A DNA stretch of 64,000 bases from Haematococcus lacustris. Taxonomy: Eukaryota > Chlorophyta > Chlorophyceae > Chlamydomonadales > Haematococcaceae. The notes beneath the pieces are model-generated. The model was not told where the DNA came from and did no database searches. It worked only from the letters and a program-made list of their open reading frames with translations. Shown piece by piece: positions 35,145 to 47,790 of this stretch. Made by a program: the position numbers and the translations under genes. The stretch is from positions 7,676,760 through 7,740,759 of the forward strand of contig JASKMD010000019.1 of the NCBI GenBank assembly GCA_030144725.1, in the 5' to 3' direction. Within the stretch, counting starts at the first letter, position 1, and each line of letters opens with the position of its first letter.

Positions 35145-38100
35145 ATGCCTGTCCCTGTTGCCGTGACGAATCCTACAGGCAAGGGCTTGACCGCAGCGCT
35201 TGTCCAAAGTGTCGAGTCCGAAGGGCCTTTCGCACGTATGGCTCGGCTTGCGGCTGAGGCCAAAGCAAATGGGACCTCAGCCGCAGCAGTGCAACCACAA
35301 AATGGCGGGCTCGCGCACGTAAATGGCCACAGTGCAAACCAGGAGCCAACCGCACCTGAGGAAGCCGTACTTGACAGTGTCATCGCTGTGAACGACCTGA
35401 CGTTCTCGTACCCTGGCTTGGGTGAGGTGCACTGCTAGCCTCATGCCTTCCCGCATGCGATGGCACACACGGCTTGCTGGCTACTGCGCACTGCAGGCCG
35501 CCCTGACTCAGCTGTGCGCCTTGCATAGTGACCCACTCACAGCCGGCTGCCCTACCCTGTTGCAACACTTCAGATGGGCGGCCCGTCCCAGGGATACCGC
35601 CGCTCATCACAGGCCTCACCTTTGCCTTGCCTAGAGGCAGTCGGTGCCTGTTGCTCGGCGCTAACGGTGAGATGCTCAGCTCTCTTCGACATCTTCCTCC
35701 CACACCCATCATGACTCCGGAGCTGTCTAGTTTTGCCTGGAGAAAGCAGGCAGTCGGAAGCAGAAAGCAGAAAGCTGGAGAAAGCCGCATGAGGCTGATG
35801 ACGTACACATGCGTCACACTGCCCTCATTCCACCTTCAAAACATCCATGCAGTTGGCTGACAGTGTCATGTCTGGCCACTTCTCCCAGCTTTAGCGTGGC
35901 ACACCCTGCAAGTCAGCCCCAACACTCCCCTACCAGCAGCGGCTGAGCAGCTGCAGTTGCAACCCCACCCTCTCAGAACCACCCAATGACCCCCAGTGCC
36001 ATCAATGGAAGTCACACCAATACAACCAGACGCCTCAAACGTGAGGCCCAGACACTAGAGCAAGCTGATGGCCTGGCAGGGGCTCCATGGGGTGTGTGTA
36101 CATGAAGGCCAAGTAGCCTGGCTTGCCCCTATCCAGCACCGCACTGCGCCAAACCGCACATCTACAAATGCCATGTGCTGTAATGATGCTGAGGAGGAGG
36201 AGGATGCCACATCGGTCACCTCCTGTTTGTTGCAGGCGCGGGGAAGACCACACTGCTGAAGATCCTGGGAGGCAAGCACATGGTGCCTGAGGCTGCGGTC
36301 CATGTGCTGGGCCACCCGCCCTTCCACCACACCCAGCTCACCATCTCTGGCGACCTGGCATACGTGGGCGGCAACTGGACCCGCGATGTGGCCTTTGCAG
36401 GCAACAGCGTTCCCCTGGCGGTGAGGCTGGGGCAGGCTGACGGCAGGGGGAGGGCAGGCGGTGTGGGGCGGTTGGGAGGGCAGGTGGTGTGGGGCAGGAG
36501 GCAAGAGGACAAGCAAGGTGGGTCAGCAGGTGGTGGGAGGGTAGGTGGGTGTACAAAGGCCAAGCTCTCAACCACCTGCGCCGTGCCCCATAGGCCCCGC
36601 CCCATGTCCAAGGTTCAATCCAGCCCATGGCTCTCTAGAGCCCGGCTCTAAACGTTGCTTGAAAGCAGCCAGCAGCCCCTGTGCCACCTGCTTGTTGTCA
36701 TGTGTGCTCTCCTGCAGGGCGACTTTCCAGCCCAGCGCATGATTGACGCCGTCCCCAACGTGGATGCCGCCAGGAAGGCCCGGCTCATCAAGGTCAGGCT
36801 TGCCAGGCTGCATACCGGCCAAAATGTAGAGGGTTTTGGAGCTGGGGCTGCCGAGAAACGCTGGCTGTGTCATGCTGCTGCTGCTGCTGATGGGATTGCA
36901 GGAGGGCAGGAGGGGCTGTTGAGGGGGCAAATCCCGGGGTGTGCGGGAGCAGGCTGGGGTGTGTGTTTGGTGTAATCAGGGCTTGAGGCTTGCAGTCTTG
37001 TAATAGTCCCTGCTAGCGAGTGGTGGTGGTGGTGGGCTGCAGTGTCAGCTGCTGGCTGGCTGCACTGGGGGTGCAGGTTCTGGACATTGACCCGCAGTGG
37101 CGCATGCACCAGGTGTCAGATGGCCAGCGGCGACGCGTGCAGATATGCGTCGGTCTGCTGAAGCCTTTCAAGGTCAGGCCAACAGCACAGCGGGGCAGGG
37201 GTGGGAAGAGGCCAGAGGAGGAGGAGAGGGAGGAGGAGGAGGGTGGGGTGGGTGAGAGCTGCTCATAGCAGCGCGCATGCCCTTACTTATAGCCAAGGAG
37301 CTGGCTCCATCACAGTGTGTGTAAGTGTAGGGTAGCCAGCAGGCAGCCGCAGTGGGAGGGGCAGTGGGGTGTGGGCGAAGCTCCTAGCAGCGGAGAAGGT
37401 AGGGGTGGAGGTAGGGGTGCAGCTGCAGTGATCCGCCACAACACTCTTAGTTTATCCACCGGCTCTTAGTTTTTCCACCGGCTCTTCATCTACCAGCTCT
37501 TAATTCATCCACCGGTGTAGCTGCATGACCCTGTGCCCCAGGTGCTGCTGCTGGACGAGATCACGGTGGACCTTGACGTGCTAGGCCGCTGCAACCTCAT
37601 GCGCTTCCTCCAGGTGCAGCCTCCCCTCCCCCAGCCTGCTGCAGGCCCTGCACCTGACCTGGGTAGGGAGCTGAAGGGCTCAGGGCCTGCCTGCTGTGCC
37701 CTGCATGGCGGGGAGGGCCCAGGGGTCAGCGGCTGTTGGTGCTGGGATGGGGCATGGGGGTAGGCATGGGCACAGGTGTGGGCATAGCATGAGGGTGGGC
37801 ATAGGAGGGCAGGCAGGCATAGCGGGCAGAGCAGACAGGCGAACAGGTGGATGTGGCAAGAGGTGCGGACAGTGGCTTGGCTCATGCCAAATGCGCCGGT
37901 GCCGTCACCAGCAGCAGCTATGAGCAGGCAGTGTGGGTGGTTGCAGCATGCAGAGCAGCTGTGAGCTGGGGTTGCTTTGGTCACAACGGCTATGGGTGTC
38001 AAGTAAACGGCATCAACCATTTGGCCCTGACATGTGTCAACAAAATCCAACAAAAACTTACTCAGCAGCGTCCATGTAAGTAGGCTATGCTTAGTAACGT

Positions 38101-39039
38101 GTCTTTTCTTGGTCACACACAGGAGGAGTGTGAGACCCGGGGCGCTTGCATCATCTATGCCACCCACATCTTTGATGGCCTGGAGTTCTGGCCCACCCAC
38201 TTGGCCTATGTGGCGCATGGGAGACTGCAAATGCTGAAAGATGTGAGTATACTACCATCACCACCACAGGCCATACAATCGCAAGCGCGCCCATTCACCT
38301 GTCTCCATTCATGCTGCTGGTATGTCTGCCTCCTGCATGTGTGTTGCTGCATGACTAGGGCATGCGATACCCATGTCTAGGACTTCCATTACACAACACC
38401 CAGGGCAGGTGGCCGGGTGGCATGAGCCCTGCAGCTAGCAGGCTTGACATGTCTTACTGGTGGCCATGGCGGCTGTTGGCCCTCAGCACCCTGCCAGCCT
38501 CAGCACCTGGCTGTCAGCTGCCCACACCATCACCTGCATCATGGGCTATGGCTTCAGCCGCAGCCTCCACCCAGCCTCAATGCCTTGCTCTGCTGTGACC
38601 TGCCTCAGGCCAAGGAGGTGCCTGAGCTGCAGCAAGGCAAGCTCCTGCACCTGGTCCACACCCTGCTCAGTGAGGCAGCTAAGAAGCAGCTGGAGGTGAG
38701 GGCGGGACCCCTCACTGCCTGACCAGGCTGCTTCCTGCCCATCACTGCCCCTCACTGCTCCTAACTGCCTGACCTATCTGCTGCCTGTCATGTGATACCG
38801 TGGACACTGGCATGTGTGCTGGTTGGTGCTGAGGGTTCAAACACGCTCCACCTCCCTTCACTTCTTTGCTGCCATGTCCCTCTATGTGTTAGGAGCGAGG
38901 GCCACGGGCAGTGGAGTGGGACCCCAGCCGCGAGGGCGCAGTGGACGCAGGCTTCTCCTACGCCTTCAACAACGGCTGGGTGCCCGGCACTATGGCCAGC
39001 TCCCTGAAGACCTCCACCAACGCAGTGATGCGCAACTGA
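35145..39039 (+). CDS. soluble ABC-type ATPase (ABCI/CAF16-like), complete, nine exons
   Basis: Exons are 35145-35421, 35574-35666, 36236-36420, 36718-36792, 37077-37172, 37542-37613, 38123-38242, 38609-38695 and 38893-39039. All are GT-AG and in phase, giving 383 residues. One nucleotide-binding domain is present: an A-loop region [10 protein letters not shown], Walker A GANGAGKTT (residues 121-129), signature VSDGQ (223-227) in place of LSGGQ, Walker B VLLLDE (243-248), and H-switch YATH (His281). There are no membrane segments. The order and the short carboxy-terminal extension match plant ABCI19/20/21-type and yeast CAF16-type cytosolic ATPases, whose roles are regulatory rather than transport. 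The Met at 35145 starts a roughly 80-residue leader rich in Ala and polar residues; a start further upstream is not excluded. Confidence 0.85.
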
Positions 39040-39803
39040 ACCAGTCTAGCATTAGGGCGGACACACTGCTGAGACCACAGCTGAGCAGAATGGTCACTGA
39101 AGTGCATGCGTATCAAGCATTGGGCTGCGGCATGCATGGCAAAGCACTCGAGTAGTCGCTGCGTGCCTAGTTGTATCTGTCATAGCAGCAAAGCATGCAG
39201 TCAGAGCAAGTTGGGCTGGCAGCAGTGAAGCAATCCAAACGCACCCCCTACATGCCGCATGGAATGTGACACCTTGAACGGATGTCAATGTGATGGTGAT
39301 GGTGAGCCCACCTTGCCTGCATCGGCAGCCGCACCCGGAAACCCCCCTGCTACACAGCTCTTGCCTCCCTTCTTCGAGCTGGCCCTGCTTGCACAGCACT
39401 CCAGCTGGCCCACCTTCAACTGCCAAGTGGGGCAAGGAGCATCACTAAGACTCAGTCAAACACGACTCATTCGGCAGTAGTCAGTCTTTCTTAATGTTCT
39501 TTCACGCCGCTGGAGCTGGAGATGGCTGCAATGACACAACATAGCACCGTTACAACTACTGGCGGTAGGTGGCAACTGGAGGTAAAGCGGACCTCAGGTA
39601 AGACGGACCCACATGTTACAGCCTCGACGCGCGAACAGAGCGGCTCTACATGCTAGGCTGCGTACAAAATGCTTCCTTCTCGTAAGTGCCTTACACCGTG
39701 AGGCGCTGCGCCTGTACGCTTGCACAGAGCGCAAAGATTGATGCCACCCAGAAGGAAATTGGTGCTGTGTGACACAGGACCCAACACCCGAGTAGTGGGT
39801 TGA
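39040..39803. other. convergent 3' region between ABC and RPSA genes
   Basis: No gene is seen. It must contain both polyadenylation regions; candidate TGTAA-type signals were not clear enough to list. Confidence 0.4.
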
Positions 39804-42092
39804 TCAGAAGTCAGTGCCAAACTCCTCAGGGGCAGCGGGGGCATAGCCAGCTGCCTCCACTGGAGCAGGCGCCTCATCGAAGGCTGCAGTAGGCAGGGGA
39901 GGCACATTAAGCAAGGCAGGCAGGGTGGCGGGGTCTGAGAGGAAAGCGTGGCAGGCACCCAAGAAGGGCCAAGTAGGCTAGTTATGGGCTCAGCCCTGGA
40001 TCTTACTGAGACACTGCGCACTAATGACCAGGTGGAACTACCAGCCAGGCAAGATGGGTAAGGGTGTTGCAGCCCTGAGCGATGCCTAATTGGGGTCTAA
40101 TAGCAAATGTCTGCCGAGCACCACAGCCAGAACATCAGACATGTCTGAGTGCTGTGCTATGGGTGATGACAGAACATATGACACGAGTGTCCATGCCCTG
40201 TAGCTCCAGCCAGCCAGGTCGGCATCAGCAATGGCACTGCTGACACTGGCCTGGGCACTGCCCAATGCCTATCCTCCTGCCTACTGCCCAGCAATTGACT
40301 GCATCAATGATGCTATTGCCGGCCTTCACCATCGAAGTGCCCTGCTGCTGGTGCTGCTGCTCCTGACGCTATTGGTACCCTCCCAGCCTCCCTTGCCCTG
40401 CCCACTCACGCACCCGCTGCCTCAAAGCCTGCGGTCTCAAAGGCAGGCACAGTGGCCGCCTCAGTGGGGGCATCGCCCCAGGTGTCGACAGCACCCGAGG
40501 GGGCGGGCAGCGATGCACCCGCATCACCAAAGTCCTCTGCGCCCTCGCCCTCCTCCTTGGTCTCCTCAGGGTCGCTGCAGCAATGGGCAGCAGACAGGAA
40601 GCAAGGCAACGATTATTACCTCAGCACCAAGCAGTTGGTGGCCAGCTGGCAAGCCAGTTCATGGTGGTGGAATGCAGCTGGCAGAATGTGGTGCCGGGCG
40701 TCTATTTGGCTCATCTACAATCCAAATGAAACAACAGCTACTACCTGCCAACTCTACAATACTTAGCGTCAAACTTTGCTGTCGCCTTATTGGTCAACTG
40801 TTTATTTCTTTCCTCCTGTTCCTTGCTCCTCTTCTCCTCTTGCAGCTTCCATGTATGCCCCCTAGTCCTTCGCTCCCTCCGCCCTGCTCATATGGGACTG
40901 ACCGGTAGATGAACAGATCCACCGCAACATCCCAGGGGTTGGTGGCGCTGATGACTCCACGCATCTGCACCCATGACACCCAGTGCTGCTTAAACTGCAG
41001 CACCATGCTGCACAATTCAGCTAACTCCACCGCTGTGCTGCATGCGGCATGGCTGCTTCCACCTGCCCCTGCAGCCCAGGAGGCTGCACCATTGGCTGCC
41101 TAGGCAACTGCTCCTGCTGTAACCTGGCATTGACATACCTGCAGCACCATGCGAGCCAGCAAGTAGTACAGCACTGCAATGGACTGCTTGCCCTTGTTGT
41201 TGGCAGGAATGGCAATGTCCACATGGTGCAATGGGGAGTCAGTGTCGCAGAAGGCGATAGTGGGGATGTTGACATAGCTGGACTCCTTGATAGGCTGGTG
41301 GTCTGTCCTGCACGTTTTGCAACACAAGCTTCCCATCAAGCTGGCACTTTAGTAAGGGGTTGGCTCAGGACAGCAGAAAAACGTTGCTTCGCTGCAGGCG
41401 ACCCTGAACAGTGGGCATGCGGGAAGTGCGCACAGCGTACCTTGGGTCGGTCAGAAGCAGCAAGCGCGGCTCCTCGAAGTTCTTTTGGATCTGATTTGTG
41501 AAGGTGCCCGGGGTGTGGCGGCCAGCGGAGTATTTGCAGTTCAGGTACTGGGCAAACTTGAACACAGCACGCTGCCCGTAGGGCCGGGCAGACTGCACCA
41601 TTACATCCTGGGAGTTCTCGATAGCTACGATGATACGAGCGGCCAGCTGCATCTTCTCGTATGTCTTCTCCAGGTTAATGACATAGATGCCGTCGTTGCG
41701 GCGCCTGTAAACGTAGCGCTCCATCTGCGGAAAGAGACGCCCAAAGACGACTTATAGAGCGACACTGGTCACCAGAGCTATGCCCGCTGTCCCCGTCGAC
41801 GCAGCGGCCGCTTTACCTGGTAAGTGCAGTTCTTGGTGCCCAGGTGAACCTGCGCAGCATTGCCGAACCAGCCGACGTGTTGCTGCACGCTGGGTTGCAA
41901 TAAACTTGACCGGCTCCCACAATTTGGGGGGCAAGTTTAGTCGGCTGGCAGGGCGCGACTTTAACATACAAACGCAGCCCATTGCAGTTCAGCCTACACA
42001 TCTATAAGGAACACTTTGGACGCCGCTCCTGCCGGGCAGCACACCTGGGCAGCCAACATCATGGCGATGTCCTGCTCCTTCTGAGTCGCCAT
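39804..42092 (-). CDS. RPSA: small-subunit ribosomal protein uS2 (RPSA), seven exons
   Basis: This is a cytosolic 40S ribosomal protein required for late 40S maturation. Minus-strand exons are 42092-42045, 41849-41817, 41724-41441, 41307-41139, 40964-40903, 40574-40414 and 39883-39804. All are in phase, giving 278 residues. Recognisable pieces are [60 protein letters not shown], and the segment from [15 protein letters not shown] to [10 protein letters not shown]. The carboxy tail is acidic and then Ala/Pro-rich, ending EEFGTDF, as in other algal uS2 proteins. It converges with the ABC gene, their stops being about 760 bp apart. Exon 2 is only 33 nt. Confidence 0.95.
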
Positions 42093-42470
42093 GCTGGGCA
42101 ATCGTGCTGGAGGAAAGAGGTCGTAAGAGGTGAACCTGAGCGAAATGTTAACGAGTCACACCATGCCAAGTGCTCCATGTTCAAAGTAGGTTGCGACTTC
42201 TCTGCGACTCGCAAGAGAGCTCGCACGTCACAGCAGCTTATGTTCTACTGAAATGAGTTTTGATGTTTATTTTGTTACTATGCTACTTGTCTTGAAGTAT
42301 GTCAAAATTGACCAAGCAAACAGGGATGCAAACAGGGAGCAGTCCCTCGTCCCTCACTAGGGCCTCCATGTAAGTCGGCCCACTAGGGACCACTAGCGGA
42401 ACCACTCAGAATGGTGTTGAGGGGCTGAGTGAAGTTATGTTCCCATCCACATGGCACATGGCATGGGCGC
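42093..42470. other. region upstream of RPSA
   Basis: This is the promoter side of the RPSA gene; no coding exon is seen. A 22 bp direct repeat, GTCCCTCACTAGGGCCTCCA, occurs at about 42350 and again at about 42689, flanking the Fanzor-like tail fragment. Confidence 0.4.
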
Positions 42471-42662
42471 CTACCACCTAAACCATTGCCTGACCCCTGT
42501 GTCAGGGCTATAGTCTAGAGTTGGCTCCTGTGCCCCGGCAGGCTGCTGCTGCTGCTGTTGGGTCTTGAGTGGCTTGTCTCGCACCCGCTTGTAGCCCAGC
42601 TCTGGGTACTCCTTGTCCAGCAGTCCTGCGGCTTGCTGCTTGCACAGCACTGCAGTTAGCAA
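42471..42662 (-). pseudogene. Fanzor carboxy-terminal tail, copy D (3' part)
   Basis: The frame reads KEYPELGYKRVRDKP and then a poly-Gln stretch (QQQQQQPAGAQ), the typical carboxy-terminal tail that follows the RuvC-III region in algal Fanzor relatives (compare GKEYQQRYK in copy A). A good acceptor precedes it (CTGCAG at about 42651). The nuclease domain itself is missing. With 53264-53739 it probably forms one internally deleted Fanzor gene, now split by the Ty3 element between them. Confidence 0.45.
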
Positions 42663-42785
42663 GCGTTGAGCGTCTGTTCAGCCCCCTTGTCCCTCACTAG
42701 GGCCTCCATTTGAGTGCGGAGGCAGGGGCCCGTGGGGGGAGTGGGGGTAGGGGGGGAGCATCAGGGGGTTGGGGAGGCTGCACGG

Positions 42786-43015
42786 TGTAACGGCGTAGCC
42801 GCTGCCTTTAATCTTACAGTGTGAGCGGCATGTCCACTTAGAAATGTCCAACGCAGTGTCTACTATCCACACTCTCGCACAGCAACTGAGCCCAGGTTTA
42901 GAACGGGACCCTCGGGAGTCGAACCCGAATGGTGAGCTGGTAGCAGCCCACCATTGACCTCCTCAGTCACTCTGCTAAAGTGTGGTATACGGATACGCAT
43001 AAGCGCACCGTCACA
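42786..43015 (-). repeat. Ty3 3' LTR
   Basis: TGTAACGG...CCGTCACA on the plus strand. The LTR contains a tRNA-like module (about 42912-42977, described under findings). Confidence 0.95.
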
Positions 43016-43029
43016 TTCCTCCCCCTCTT
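43016..43029 (-). other. Ty3 polypurine tract
   Basis: Read on the minus strand, AAGAGGGGGAGGAA lies directly before the 3' LTR, the position used to prime plus-strand DNA synthesis. Confidence 0.8.
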
Positions 43030-43226
43030 AAGAGATCCGTTCCGCCAAGGTACCTGGGATAGCCCAGAGCACCGAGACTCGCAGTCTATAGAGACCACTG
43101 ATAAACAGGCTGACCCATAAGGGTACCAGCCACCCACAGAAACACATGCATCACCATAAGGTGCCGCATGGGGGCCATGGTCATAGGACCAGGCCAGGTG
43201 ACATAGGTCACTGAGACATTTACACA

Positions 43227-46200
43227 TCAAGGCAGGTTATGCACAGCCTTGTACCTAGACAAGATCTGGGGAGCACCAGCCAGCATAGCCTCTGGCTCCC
43301 AGGTGTTGTAGGTGTCATCGTAGCCTGTCCACTTGACCAGGTACTCCATGCGCTTCTTGAAACGTACCTGCCTGTGGTTCAGCAGACTATGCACTTCATA
43401 GTGAGGCGCATCTTCCAGCCACTCCATCACAGGAGGGGGGTGAAACCCCTGGCTGCCAGTGTACTTCTTAAGAAGTGACACATGGAACACAGGATGTAAC
43501 CTGCTCATGGTGGGAGGTAACTCCAACCGGTAGGCAGCCTCACCTAGCTTGCCTGTGACCTTGAAAGGCCCTACATACCTAGGCAAGAACTTACGTCACT
43601 CCTACAAATTAATCCCTGCGTCCGTCCCTGCGTTTTGACCAACCTTGTCCGATCGGGCTGGAATTTTGATAGATGGTAGTTTGCAGAATATAAAACATAT
43701 TTCTCAGATAAAATATTTTAAAAAATTCAAAGGCGGCTGCGCTGTGGCCCTGTGGCTAGAGTGCAGGGATGAGTGCAGGGATAGGTTGCGGGCCACAGCG
43801 CAACAGCTTTTGGATTTTTCCAAATATTTTTCTTGAAAAATATGTTTTATTTTCTGAAAACTGCCATCTATCAAATTTTCAGCCCGATCGGACAAGGTCG
43901 GTAGAACGCAGGGACAAACGCAGGGACTAAATTGTAGGAGTGGTGCTCTGCCAGGTGCATTGCGCAGGTTCTTGGTGCTCAGCAGGACGCTGTCTCCTAC
44001 GCTGAACGTGACATCACGCCTACGCTTATTCGCATACCTTTGTTGGCGGTCCTGAGCCACCCTCATGCACTCCTGAGCATGCTTTACCTCATGCTCCCAC
44101 TTCTTGGCGAAGCTCTCAGCGGAGGGAGATAGACACGGCCTGGGCAGCTTATGCAGCACAGGTGTAATGGGTGACTGTCCGTAGTTCACCAGGAATGGTG
44201 TGGACTGAATAGACTCTTGCCATGAATTATTAATAGCAAACTCGGCAAAGGCTAGATGCCTAGGCCAATCTTCTTGAGTAGGTAGGATATAATGTCTAAG
44301 CATTTCTTCCACAATTTGGTTTGTACGCTCAGTCTGACCATCTGATTGAGGATGATACGCAGTGCTGAAAGCAGGGTCTACGCCTATCAGCTTTCTGACC
44401 TCAATCCAGAACTGGTTGTTAAAGGTCGCACCACGATCAGAGATGGTTACTTTAGACAGGCCATGGTATTTAAATACATGGTCAATGTATAATTCAGCAA
44501 ATTCCTTAGCATCCATGGCTTCAATGCATGGGATTAGGTGAACCATCTTTGATAGACGATCCACGACCACACATATAGAATCATAGCCATGCACACCGAC
44601 TGGAAGCTTAACCACCAAATCCATGGTGACAGATTCCCAGCGGTACCCAGGTATAGACAAGGGATTTAGCAGCCCACCAGGTACTTGGCGTGACGCTTTG
44701 TTTCGTTGGCATGCATCACAGTTAGTCACATAGTGTCTAACGTCAGCACGCATGGTTTTCCACCAGAACACCCTACGCACACGTTCAAGGGTTTTGGTGA
44801 TGCCCACATGGCCAGCATACTTAGCATCATGCATTTCGTGCAAGATATGCTCTCGTAGCTGGATATCATTAGGAACTATAATAGTACCCTTATCAAGGTG
44901 TCGCCACAGACCCTCCTGGGTCATTTCCCACTCCTCATTAGGCTCAGCAAAGGCGGGATCAGTGCTATAGGCACTAATTAGCCAATCTGTGACCTGAGAA
45001 GGGTGACCAGGACACTCAGGGACCTGTGCCTCACAGTCATTAGAGACCGGGTCAGCCCACCTTAACCGCTTAGGCTCTGATGGCTTTAGAGCATCATCAG
45101 AGTCAGCATCATGGTCAGGGTCTGATCCAGCGGCAGGCTGCTGTTCGCTGCCTCCGCTGCCGCTGCTCAACGGTGTACCCGCACCGACGTCCTCCCCCTC
45201 CTGTAATCTCCGCTTCTGCTGCCTGGTCGTCACCAGGATTTTGTCAGTATCAGTCTTAGCCGTCGCTGAAGTTACTGGAATACGTGACAGTGGATCGGCA
45301 GGATTAGTGTTGCCAGGTAGGTATTTAATGGTGTAATTAAATCGGGATAAGAACTCCAACCAGCGGCTCTGCCTACGGGACAGTGTAGACTGCGTAGGTA
45401 GGGCCTCTAGAGGGCGGTGATCAGTAAACAGGGTGAATGGTACTCCTTCAAGGTAGCACCGCCACTGTGTACACGCAGCAATAATGGCCAAAGTTTCCTG
45501 TTCCCCAGTGGTATAATTCATTTCAGCTTTTGACAGCTTACGTGAGTAATATGCCAGGGGGTAACCAGCCTGTGTCAATACTGCGCCAACACCCAAGAGT
45601 GAGGCGTCACAGTAGACTTCAAAGGGCTTGGTTATATCAGGTAAGCGGAGCATAGGCACCTTCATAATAGCCTGCTTTAGAGCATTGAAAGCATCTAACT
45701 GGGGTTTAGGCCATTGTGCCCAGTTGAATGTTTTGCCTTCAGGGCCAGTTAAATTAGTAAGAGGAACAGCAATGGAACTAAAATTACGCACAAATTTACG
45801 TACATAATTAGCCATGCCCAGGAATGACTGCAGAGCTGTCAGGTTCGTAGGAACAGGCCAGTCTTTGATTGCAGTCACCTTGCTGGGGTCTACAGCTACA
45901 CCATCTTTAGAGATGATGTGCCCCAGGAAAGGTAGAGACTCTTTCATGAATTCACATTTAGATAATTTAGCAAAATATTTATGTTGTCTCAGCAAACTGA
46001 ATATTTCACGAAGGTGTGACAGGTGCTCCTGGATAGACTTGGACATGATTAAAATGTCATCAAGATATACCAGAGCACACCGGTCAATCACCGTGGCAAA
46101 CGCCTGGTTCATTGCCCGTTGAAATGTAGCGGGAGCATTGGTTAAACCAAAGCATAACACTTTATACTGATAGTGTCCCATGGGCGTCCTAAACGCAGTT

Positions 46201-47020
46201 TTAGGAATATCTTCATCAGGTATTCTAATTTGATGATAGCCAGCCTGGAGATCCAGGGAGGAAAATACAGTCATACCCGACAATTTATCAAATAAATCAT
46301 CAATTCTGGGGAGGGGGTACTGATCACGTATAGTGAGCTTGTTAAGCTGGCGGTAGTCTACGCACATGCGTAGCTCACCGGACTTCTTCTTTACAAAAAG
46401 AACTGGCGCTGCAAATGGGGAGGAGCTAGGCTCTATCAGCCCTTTTGACAACATGTCAGTGACCTGTTTTTTAACTTCTTCCTGTTCTGGCTGGCTCATC
46501 CTATAACTGGGCCTGGCAGGAGGTTTAGCACCATCCTGCAGGGGTATAGAGTGCCCTACATCACGTGCAGGAGGCAACCCAGTGATAGGCTCAAACACAT
46601 CAGAGAACTCCATAAGGAGGCTCTTTAACTGTGCCGCCTGCTCAGGAGGGACACCAGGTGGGTCTTGCAGGTTCTCATAAGAGACCAGTGCTACCACACC
46701 TGTGCCTCCATCTTTGAGCCACTTAGCAGCCGTCTTGGCAGACAGAGGGGTATAAACCACCTCAGGGCCGGACAATAGGAAACCAGGAGGAATAGCATAG
46801 GTTTCTTTTACAGGTTTTACAGTTCGTAGAGACTCAACTGTACAGTTAACTGACCCCTTCTTGCTTACCGCTGAAGGTAGTAAGGTAGGCTGGCCCTTAG
46901 GGGTCCGCAGGGTGAGAGACTTGTCGACATAGTCAAGCAAGGCCCCCTGCACAGTTAGCCAGTCAGCACCAAGCAGAATGTCATACTCATGTACAAGCTC
47001 AGGCATCACAGTCAAGGTGC
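43227..47020 (-). CDS. Ty3 pol: protease end, RT, RNase H, integrase, chromodomain (interrupted)
   Basis: From the minus-strand 5' side: a protease end DILLGADWL; reverse transcriptase with MCVDYRQLNKL, FSSLDLQAGYHQI and the active site YLDD; RNase H with FEVYCDASLLGVGAV and FTDHRPLEAL. The integrase zinc-binding region is HEMHDAKYAGHVG and CDACQRNK. The integrase core shows its DDE set in VTMDLVVKLP, TISDRGATF and QSDGQTERTN. After the MITE at 43597-43942 the frame resumes with FLPRYVGPFKV, and a chromodomain follows (YLVKWTGYDDTYNTWEP), ending at 43227. The MITE replaces the integrase-chromodomain linker with unrelated sequence. Upstream, the protease is split from its catalytic part by the 3.95 kb element. 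Confidence 0.9.
43595..43944. mobile_element. MITE, near-complete foldback, in Ty3 pol
   Basis: The element 43597-43942 (346 bp) begins CACTCCTACAAATTAATCCC, and its end read inward is CACTCCTACAATTTAGTCCC. The inverted repeats extend about 80 bp per side with few mismatches. The flanks suggest a 2 bp GT duplication. CACT ends with a very short target duplication resemble non-autonomous EnSpm/CACTA elements; that superfamily call is tentative. Removing it and one GT restores the pol frame across the site. Confidence 0.8.
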
Positions 47021-47166
47021 ACTCACGATAAACAAGGACCGGTCGCGATTGGACCGACCATAGCTCTATGAAAACTAGAGTAGAAGGCCGTTCGAACGGT
47101 ACAAGTCTTATGTAACTCCGTGCATCCGTTGCGACGTAAATGGGCCGCGAATTTCTTCGCTTCTTA

Positions 47167-47432
47167 TCTGTACAGATACGCTATGTAGCTATCTGTACAG
47201 ATGTCTGCAAAGCTATCTGTACAGATGTGTATTGTTATCTGTACAGATGCCTTCTTAGCTATCTGTACAGATGCCCCTTTCAGCTATCTGTACAGATGCC
47301 TCTGAGCTATCTGTACAGATGCCTCTGAGCTATCTGTACAGATGCTTCTTTGCTATCTGTACAGATGCTTGCTTTGCTATCTGTACAGACGCTTGTTTTG
47401 CTATCTGTACAGACGCTTGTTTGAGTATCTGT
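47167..47432. repeat. ATCTGTACAGAT array, left end
   Basis: About eleven copies of the 12 bp perfect palindrome at a spacing of about 25 bp, with a degenerate twelfth copy. The last units change to ATCTGTACAGAC. Confidence 0.9.
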
Positions 47433-47454
47433 TCGGACGCTTGTTACATATCTC

Positions 47455-47790
47455 CTTGTCCAAACACCCCGCAACACCTCGCTACAACCCCGCAAAACAC
47501 ATGCATTGACGCTCAAACACCTCGCAACACCTCGCTACACCCCCGCAAAACACATGTGTTGACGCTCAAACACCCCGCATCACCCCCGCAAAACACATGT
47601 ATTGACACCCAAACACCCCGCAACACCCCCGCAAAACACATGTATTGACACCCAACACCCCGCAACACCTCGCTACGGGACTCGCAAGCACATGTATTGA
47701 CACCCAAACATTCCGCAACACCCCCGCAAAACACATGTTCAACACCCAAACGCCCCGCAACACCTCACTTCGCTACTCCTATACACATGT
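47455..47790. repeat. minisatellite of CAACACCCCGC / ACACATGTATTGACAC units
   Basis: Imperfect units of about 45-60 bp containing GCAAAACACATGTATTGACA occur about seven times. No coding content. Confidence 0.7.

Noticed and set aside
42912..42977. A genuine host tRNA gene
   Set aside because: The T-arm is good but a full cloverleaf with paired acceptor stem is not seen, and the block lies inside both LTRs.
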